Source: Methylococcaceae bacterium
Lineage (GTDB): Bacteria > Pseudomonadota > Gammaproteobacteria > Methylococcales > Methylomonadaceae
Reading direction: 5' to 3'
DNA: 11,704 nucleotides
NCBI GenBank assembly: GCA_003155565.1
Contig: PMDM01000407.1
Location: 1,262-12,965, forward strand
This document shows, in pieces, positions 7,347 to 11,704 of the stretch (its first letter is position 1; every line of letters starts with the position of its first letter). Position numbers and translations under genes: made by a program. A model generated the notes under the pieces. It was not told where the DNA came from. It searched no databases and worked only from the letters and a program-made list of their open reading frames with translations.

Positions 7347-8584
7347 GCCGCACCGCTAATTAAATCGACGACATCTTGTGCGCTTTTTGCACCATCTTCA
7401 TGGAAGCCCCAACCCCAATAAGCTCCGACGTAATAGGTGAAATTTTTGCCATTGATTTCAGCCCGCCGTTTTTGCGCCGCCAAACTGGCAAGCGTATAAA
7501 CCGGATGATGGTACAGCCGTTTTTGCAGGATTTTTGTTGGGTTGATGCGATCCGTACAGTTTAGCGTGACCAGTAAGGGTTCTGGCGTATCCAAGTTTTG
7601 CAGCAGGTTCATGTAGTAGGTGACGGTGCAACGGGCTTGTTGTCCATCCAATTTCAGTGCATTCCAACTCGCCCAGGCCTTTGGGTGTTTGGGCATCAGG
7701 CTGGTATCGGTATGCAGTACCGTATCATTTTCCTGGTATGTCATCGCGCTTAAAATCCCGGTTTCACTGCTCGTGGCATCTTGCAATAACGTCAAGGCTT
7801 GGTCGCTATGGCACGCCATTATCACTCGGTCATAGTTCTCCTGCTTACCCGCTGTTGTTATCGTGACACCTTTATTATTTCGGGATACCGACTGCACCGG
7901 ACAATTCAAGCGTAATTCGCCTTTGAAGCGCTGCATAAATGCCTTGATATAAGTGGACGAGCCACCACATACCGTGCGCCACAAGGGCCTGTCCTTGGTT
8001 TTTAGCATGTCATGGTTCGCCATAAAAGCGACCAGATAGCGAACCGGAAATTGTTTGGCCAAAGTGGGCGGGCCAGACCATAAGGCGCAAGCCATCGGCA
8101 AAATATGGTCGTCGATAAATGCCGTGCTGTAGCGGTGTTCCGTTAAATATTCGCCAAGCGTTAAGGTATCACTTGCTGTTTCCAATAAGGAGGGCGCTTC
8201 TTTATAAAAGCGCAGAATATCGCATATCATTCGGTAAAACCGGGGCTTAAAAAGGTTGCGCCGCTGGCAAAACAGCTTATCCATTGTGGTCGCATTGTAC
8301 TCAAGCCCAGTCCGCACATCGGTCACGCTAAAACTCATGTCCGAGGGCTGAGAGGCGATATTCAAATCGCGCAAAAAGTGGCAGAAATAACGGTAATTGT
8401 GTTCATTGAACACAATAAATCCTGTATCGACAGCAACATTACGGTCAGCCAAGAAAATATTGTGGGTATCGGTGTGACCACCCGGATAGGGGTTGGCTTC
8501 GTAAATCGTGATGTCATGCTGTTTGCTTAAATAATACGCTGCATACAAGCCAGAAATACCGCTGCCGACAATGGCTATTTTCAT
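7343..8584 (-). CDS. FAD-dependent oxidoreductase, flavin amine-oxidase-like
   Basis: This 413-aa flavoprotein has an N-terminal Rossmann motif, GSGISG (7-12), with the ribose-binding Glu29 at the end of the second strand, then NPYPGGH, a typical FAD-contact loop of amine oxidase and phytoene desaturase relatives. The C-terminus carries the second FAD-contact stretch, YYVGAYWGWGFHEDG (about 383-397). It would oxidise, desaturate or isomerise a hydrophobic substrate in the cytoplasm or at the membrane surface. The start has AGGA about nine bases upstream and overlaps the desaturase stop as ATGA; the stop overlaps the DUF1365 start in the same way. In Rhodobacter sphaeroides a FAD enzyme (UfaD, from memory) acts together with a Cfa-like methyltransferase (UfaM) to make furan fatty-acid precursors. 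That is a useful model, but orthology is not shown here. Confidence 0.93.
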   Translation of the reverse strand: MKIAIVGSGISGLYAAYYLSKQHDITIYEANPYPGGHTDTHNIFLADRNVAVDTGFIVFNEHNYRYFCHFLRDLNIASQPSDMSFSVTDVRTGLEYNATTMDKLFCQRRNLFKPRFYRMICDILRFYKEAPSLLETASDTLTLGEYLTEHRYSTAFIDDHILPMACALWSGPPTLAKQFPVRYLVAFMANHDMLKTKDRPLWRTVCGGSSTYIKAFMQRFKGELRLNCPVQSVSRNNKGVTITTAGKQENYDRVIMACHSDQALTLLQDATSSETGILSAMTYQENDTVLHTDTSLMPKHPKAWASWNALKLDGQQARCTVTYYMNLLQNLDTPEPLLVTLNCTDRINPTKILQKRLYHHPVYTLASLAAQKRRAEINGKNFTYYVGAYWGWGFHEDGAKSAQDVVDLISGAA

Positions 8585-9516
8585 CTTTCTGCTTCCTGTG
8601 AGATTAAATTAGCCCGCAACCGTTCCACAGGTATGGGCTGCAAATCCCAAACCAAACCCAGGTAAGCCATTAAGGTCAACAGATAATAACTGACATCAAT
8701 TTCCCACCAGAAAAACCCTTGCCTAGCTGAAACAGGGTAATGATGATGGTTGTTATGCCAGCCTTCACCCAAAGTCAGGAACGCAACCAAACCATTATTG
8801 CGGCTATCGTCGTTTGTGATATAGCGTTTTGAACCCATGACATGCGCCAGTGAATTCACGCATAAAGTACAATGGATCAATGCGATAGTGGAAATAAAAT
8901 AGCCCCATACAATCATTTGCCCGCCGCTGGTATGGAGTTCCGGGTAGCTTATCGACAACCAAAAGCCAAAGCCCCACATGCTAATACCGTACAAGATGGG
9001 AATCAGGATGTCGAAGCGGTCTAGCCAGCGTAATTCGGGAAATTTGATGAGGTCGCGTACATATCGTTCACGGGTGGTGAAGTTTTTCAGGCATAAAAAC
9101 CACCCCATGTGACTCCACCAGAATCCGTGCCGTGGGCTGTGGATGTCCTTATCCTGATCTGAATAAAGATGGTGCTGCCGATGATGTGCAGCCCACCAGA
9201 TCGCACCGCGTTGGGTTGCCGTTGCCCCCAGCAAGGCAAACAGAAACTGGCAGGCCCGACTGGTTTTAAAGGCTTTATGGGAAAAATAGCGATGATAAAA
9301 CGCGGTAATCGCAAACATTCGGATCAAATACGAGAACAATGCCACCCATAAGGCAACCGGACTCCAGCCATAAACAAGTACCAGCAGACAAGCCAAGTGC
9401 ATCAAGATAAACGGAATCACCCGAAGCCAGTCAATGGCTTCACTGGTGTTCTCGCTGGCCTTGATATTGCTGCTGTCAAACCAACTTAGCAGTTTGGAAA
9501 AATGGGCTTTTAACAT
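8581..9516 (-). CDS. Acyl-CoA (delta-9 type) fatty acid desaturase
   Basis: This 311-aa di-iron membrane desaturase would introduce a cis double bond into saturated acyl chains using O2 and an electron donor. The three histidine boxes of the stearoyl-CoA desaturase class are intact: HRYFSH (75-80), HHRQHH (111-116) and EGWHNNHHH (251-259), plus the conserved NSLAHVMG at 221-228. Four membrane segments are visible, at about 33-50, 55-72, 170-190 and 200-220. ATG 9516 is the first codon giving a normal length. The ribosome site is weak, and one copy of a direct repeat ends four bases upstream of the start. It is the first gene of the minus-strand operon and probably provides the unsaturated substrate for the downstream Cfa-family enzyme. 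It is aerobic by nature, so the cluster should run only with oxygen. Confidence 0.95.
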   Translation of the reverse strand: MLKAHFSKLLSWFDSSNIKASENTSEAIDWLRVIPFILMHLACLLVLVYGWSPVALWVALFSYLIRMFAITAFYHRYFSHKAFKTSRACQFLFALLGATATQRGAIWWAAHHRQHHLYSDQDKDIHSPRHGFWWSHMGWFLCLKNFTTRERYVRDLIKFPELRWLDRFDILIPILYGISMWGFGFWLSISYPELHTSGGQMIVWGYFISTIALIHCTLCVNSLAHVMGSKRYITNDDSRNNGLVAFLTLGEGWHNNHHHYPVSARQGFFWWEIDVSYYLLTLMAYLGLVWDLQPIPVERLRANLISQEAER

Positions 9517-9519
9517 GCG

Positions 9520-9545
9520 TGGCCTATTTGGACGGTTGGCCTATT
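9520..9545 (-). repeat. Direct repeat next to the desaturase start
   Basis: The 9-mer TGGCCTATT occurs exactly at 9520-9528 and 9537-9545, a 17-base period. Read on the minus strand, both copies (AATAGGCCA) lie within 30 bases upstream of the desaturase ATG, the near copy where a ribosome site would be expected. This could be an operator for a factor that binds two sites in tandem, or a small duplication. The repeat itself is plain; the function is a guess. Confidence 0.5.
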
Positions 9546-9570
9546 AAAAAGCATGGCGTGTGAAAGTTAT

Positions 9571-9597
9571 GTGAACGTCATCGTCCCATTCGTTCAC
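9571..9597. promoter_or_regulatory. Inverted repeat in the divergent promoter region (candidate operator)
   Basis: GTGAACG at 9571-9577 and CGTTCAC at 9591-9597 form a perfect 7-base inverted repeat around a 13-base centre. It sits between the desaturase operon and the NTF2-like gene, about 55 bases from either start, which is where a regulator controlling both directions would bind. Centre-to-centre spacing is 20 bases, about two helical turns, which suits a dimeric regulator. No convincing sigma-70 -35/-10 pair is visible on either strand nearby. There is no T-run, so it is not a terminator. Confidence 0.4.
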
Positions 9598-9651
9598 GTT
9601 TTGGTGCAGCGGTATTCGAGACAATAGCACTGAAATAAGCCGGAGTTGTGG

Positions 9652-10203
9652 ATGAAGACTGCCCTATTAACGATTGTCATGTTGTTTTCGCCGAATGCTT
9701 GCAAAACCGTTGAGCAAGATGTATTTGCCGATTACTTGGTGCTTGCCCCAGCCGATTCCAACATAAAATATAATCCAAAGATTAACGCATTTGTTAATCT
9801 TTACAATCAATTAGAAGATAACGCCCTGGCAGACAATGTTGCCAAGGCTTACGCTGAAAAACTCTATTTTAACGATACGGTTGTTACCCTGCATGACCAA
9901 CAAGCCTTGCAAAAATATTTACAACACACGCAAGAAGCCTTGGATTCGATGCAGTTTGAAGTGCTGGATACCTACGAAAAAAATAACGACGTCCTGGTCA
10001 GGTGGTCAATGCGTACCCAATTCACTATTCTTGGTCAGCAGCGCGATGTCCACTCAATCGGCATCAGTCATTTGCGTTTTGACAGCGACGGGAAAATCGT
10101 CCTACACCAAGATTACTGGGATAGCACCCAAGGCTTTTATCAACACGTTCCAATTATTGGAGGGTTTTTGCGATGGATAAAAAATGGTTTGCGAGATTAT
10201 TGA
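9652..10203 (+). CDS. Exported NTF2/SnoaL-like protein
   Basis: This 183-aa protein has a short signal-like N-terminus (MKTALLTIVMLFS) and a possible cleavage site near PNAC. The Cys does not sit in a good lipobox, so a lipoprotein is doubtful. The body matches the NTF2-like/SnoaL alpha-beta cone fold: helical N-terminal part with NAFVNLYNQLED, the strand-rich part with LYFNDTVVTLHDQQALQKYL, and a C-terminal stretch ending HQDYWDSTQGFY, typical of this group. Such folds bind small hydrophobic ligands or act as isomerases; no specific activity can be read. I chose ATG 9652 over the in-frame TTG at 9646 because GGAG at 9642-9645 gives a six-base spacer. It overlaps the next gene by 31 bases. 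Divergence from the desaturase operon suggests shared control and a role in the same lipid pathway. Confidence 0.85.
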   Translation: MKTALLTIVMLFSPNACKTVEQDVFADYLVLAPADSNIKYNPKINAFVNLYNQLEDNALADNVAKAYAEKLYFNDTVVTLHDQQALQKYLQHTQEALDSMQFEVLDTYEKNNDVLVRWSMRTQFTILGQQRDVHSIGISHLRFDSDGKIVLHQDYWDSTQGFYQHVPIIGGFLRWIKNGLRDY

Positions 10204-10736
10204 TCGGCGTTGCCGGACTGTCATCAGTAGCAGTAACAGCGGGCGAAATGTTCCCGCCGACAATACAAACACTAGCAGCAAAACTGGTACATTGTAGCCG
10301 CGCCGAATTAAAAGCCTTCCGGTTAATCCACGTCGGCAATGCCGCTTTGTATCTGGAAGATTGCCAAGCTATAAACAATATTTTCACCCAATCACCCAAA
10401 CAATTGCGATTTGCTTATGAGAAAGCCATTCCCGCCAAAGCCTTTCGGGAAGCATCAGAAGAATACTTGAAAATTAATCTAGGCCAACAATATGCTCTAT
10501 GGGAACAAACATTTAAAGACTTTAACAGCAACTACCGTGATGTCAAAGATGGCGATTATTACGATTTGGTGTTTGATAGCAAAGCCGGATTGCAACTGTT
10601 TTTAAACCAAAAACTGTTGGGCTCAGTAACTAATGTAGATCAAGGCTTAGCGTATTTCAACGTATGGTTTGGCAAAGAACCGTTTTCCGAAGACTTGAAG
10701 AAAAGCCTACTGACGACAAAGTTAACGGCAAAATAA
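10173..10736 (+). CDS. Exported chalcone-isomerase-like protein
   Basis: This 187-aa protein starts with a clear signal peptide (Lys-rich start, hydrophobic run to about residue 19, likely cut after AVTA near residue 23), so it should be periplasmic. The mature part resembles bacterial chalcone-isomerase-like proteins: an N-terminal strand region with FRLIHVGNAALYL, a helical middle (RFAYEKAIPAKAF), and the C-terminal YFNVWFGKEPFSEDLKKSLL that closes the fold in this family. In this fold plant members are isomerases and others bind fatty acids, which fits a lipid-linked operon; activity here is unknown. The start has a strong ribosome site, GGAGGG at 10159-10164, eight bases upstream, and lies inside the end of the NTF2-like gene, so the pair is an operon. 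I see no typical terminator just after its stop. Confidence 0.87.
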   Translation: MDKKWFARLLIGVAGLSSVAVTAGEMFPPTIQTLAAKLVHCSRAELKAFRLIHVGNAALYLEDCQAINNIFTQSPKQLRFAYEKAIPAKAFREASEEYLKINLGQQYALWEQTFKDFNSNYRDVKDGDYYDLVFDSKAGLQLFLNQKLLGSVTNVDQGLAYFNVWFGKEPFSEDLKKSLLTTKLTAK

Positions 10737-10754
10737 TTTGAAAGGGAAAATTTA

Positions 10755-10874
10755 ATGGACGACCAAAAAATGACCGCCGTACAGTCACTTTATGAACCCA
10801 GCGTTTCATATTTGACTAGCATTGGCAGCCAGATCGTGGGGATAAATACCAAATCATACTGCTTTGACAGTTGA
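10755..10874 (+). CDS. Small unknown ORF (39 codons) after the chalcone-isomerase-like gene
   Basis: This short frame begins with ATG 18 bases after the preceding stop and has AAGGG at 10742-10746 as a well-spaced ribosome site. The product (begins MDDQKMTAVQSLYEP) matches nothing I recognise, has no membrane segment and ends abruptly at TGA 10872. It may be the surviving start of a third gene of the plus-strand operon whose remainder has decayed, rather than a true small protein. Confidence 0.25.
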   Translation: MDDQKMTAVQSLYEPSVSYLTSIGSQIVGINTKSYCFDS

Positions 10875-11113
10875 TCCCCATCATGTCAGCCAGCTTAAAA
10901 ATAACGACACGCTGATCATCCTCGTCAAACAACTGCCGAAATCGGCAAGTAACACATTAAACCAGACCAACATTCAGCTTAGATGTTGTAACTGCAATGA
11001 CCTGTTGGCAAACAACGAAGTGCTATTCAGGGTGACGATGAACTTGGTGCCACTGAAGGAAATCCTTAAGAATTTGGGGCCGGAGATAACTTCCGTGGGC
11101 ATTGTTTTGATAA

Positions 11114-11347
11114 CTATCTCTTCACCGTTATGCTCGAAAACACCAAATCCTCAAGAAAAGCAATAATGCTAGTTTCATCTTTTGCCTGACCAAAATCAGT
11201 CAACGACGGCAGCTTGTGAATAAAGAAGTTCTTGAAATGCGCCATTTCTATGATCGAAGCCAATGATTTAGGGTATCCATAGCTGGGGTTGCATTCGAGA
11301 ATAATAATGGCAATATGCGCGTACAAATCTTTGTAAGGCTTGTACAA
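11114..11347 (-). pseudogene. Unrecognised coding remnant
   Basis: An open frame of 77 codons on the minus strand begins only with TTG, right after an in-frame TAA, and lacks a ribosome site. Its sequence, including YAHIAIIILECNPSYGYPKSLA and FIHKLPSLTDFGQ, has the look of a real protein segment, with mixed helices and conserved-looking Gly, Pro and Tyr, but I cannot place it in a family. It overlaps the end of a plus-strand open stretch. It is best read as a fragment of a lost gene, perhaps once following msrQ on the same strand. Confidence 0.3.
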
Positions 11348-11477
11348 CGGTTAAGCCGACTCATTCACATTATGTAGCTTTAACATCTGCGAAAGGGGTG
11401 CCCAGATTATTTAATTGACTGTAAATTCAGTTTATCTTTGAAATAAGGAAACACAACAAATGTGAAGCGGGCAACTA

Positions 11478-11704
11478 TTACTCGTCATCCATAGGCCGAC
11501 CTTTCGGGATCATCAGCCGACTGAGTTGCCTATCCTTGTACCAATTTGCGGCACGGAAGGCCAATAACAGGAGGACAAGCATTGTATAAAAAACAGGTTG
11601 GAGCAGGTTTCCTTTAAGCTGCCAAAAATAATGGATAATGACCGCAACAGATGCGGGATAAATAAATCGATGGAGTTTTTTCCAGGACTTGCCCATCTTT
11701 TTTT
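11478..11704 (-). CDS. msrQ: MsrQ, haem-binding membrane subunit of the MsrPQ system, 5' end outside window
   Basis: MsrQ (formerly YedZ) is an inner-membrane b-type haem protein that passes electrons to MsrP, which repairs oxidised methionines in periplasmic proteins. Only the C-terminal 75 or so residues are in view, and the frame runs open off the right edge. The signature WKKLHRFIYPASVAVIIHYFW is the typical MsrQ helix, with two His that fit haem ligands, followed by another hydrophobic segment (PVFYTMLVLLLLAFR) and a charged tail ending MDDE. The Met at 11696 is internal, not the start. msrP would be expected upstream, beyond the right edge. Placed beside an O2-dependent lipid operon it fits an oxidative-stress setting, but there is no evidence of co-regulation. 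Confidence 0.88.
   Translation of the reverse strand, partial: KKMGKSWKKLHRFIYPASVAVIIHYFWQLKGNLLQPVFYTMLVLLLLAFRAANWYKDRQLSRLMIPKGRPMDDE

Larger units (their letters stand above)
10737..11477. other. 741-base stretch without a recognisable gene; probably decayed sequence
   Basis: No reading frame here matches a family I know, and every frame is broken. Protein-like fragments occur on both strands. On plus, a 39-codon frame at 10755-10874 has AAGGG eight bases before its ATG, and there is an open stretch at 10846-11166. On minus, there are open stretches at 10816-10956 (reads FDEDDQRVVIFKLADMM) and at 11114-11347 (reads ECNPSYGYPKSLASIIEM). A short palindrome TGCCGA-AA-TCGGCA lies at 10934-10947 but has no T-run. 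I see no insertion-sequence ends. The stretch separates the lipid gene block from msrQ and looks like the remains of one or more genes. Confidence 0.5.

Noticed and set aside
9652..9705. Lipoprotein signal at Cys near residue 17 of the NTF2-like protein
   Set aside because: Residues before the Cys (Pro-Asn-Ala) do not fit a lipobox.
10934..10947. Palindrome TGCCGA-AA-TCGGCA as a terminator
   Set aside because: Short stem with no T-run on either side; left as a structural note only.

Overview
The window reads as chromosomal DNA of a gram-negative bacterium, most likely a gammaproteobacterium of moderate GC (about 46-48% by eye). The grounds are the MsrQ-type haem membrane protein, the OmpR/EnvZ-type two-component proteins, and a gene neighbourhood (desaturase, FAD oxidoreductase, DUF1365, Cfa-family methyltransferase, DUF2878, DUF1295, with NTF2-like and chalcone-isomerase-like genes alongside) that I know from gammaproteobacteria such as Shewanella, Vibrio and relatives. 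Genus cannot be fixed by reading alone.

Layout. Bases 1-522 (+) carry the end of an OmpR-family response regulator whose start lies outside the window. Facing it is a long minus-strand gene train, read from 9516 down to 557: acyl-CoA desaturase, FAD-dependent oxidoreductase, DUF1365 protein, Cfa-family methyltransferase, DUF2878 membrane protein, DUF1295 membrane protein, a second Cfa-like methyltransferase, a sensor histidine kinase, and a Rieske oxygenase broken by one frameshift. Most junctions are overlaps or gaps of about 15 bases; the only spacer is 64 bases before the second methyltransferase. This points to one operon, possibly with an internal promoter.

Divergent from it, across an intergenic region (9517-9651) holding a 7+7 inverted repeat and a 9-base direct repeat, are two overlapping plus-strand genes: a small exported NTF2/SnoaL-like protein and an exported chalcone-isomerase-like protein. 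Bases 10737-11477 hold no gene I recognise and look like decayed sequence. The right edge (11478-11704, minus) is the C-terminal part of MsrQ, the haem-binding partner of the periplasmic methionine sulfoxide reductase MsrP.

How it may work together (inference). The desaturase supplies a cis double bond in acyl chains. The Cfa-family enzyme methylates or cyclopropanates that bond, and the FAD enzyme together with the DUF1365, DUF1295 and DUF2878 proteins carries out further redox or membrane steps. Two of the usual Cfa bicarbonate-site residues are replaced, which suggests a product other than a plain cyclopropane, such as a methyl-branched or furan fatty acid. Less usual are the second methyltransferase, the sensor kinase and the Rieske oxygenase at the end of the same train, with a response regulator next door: a lipid-tailoring operon that may carry its own membrane sensor.
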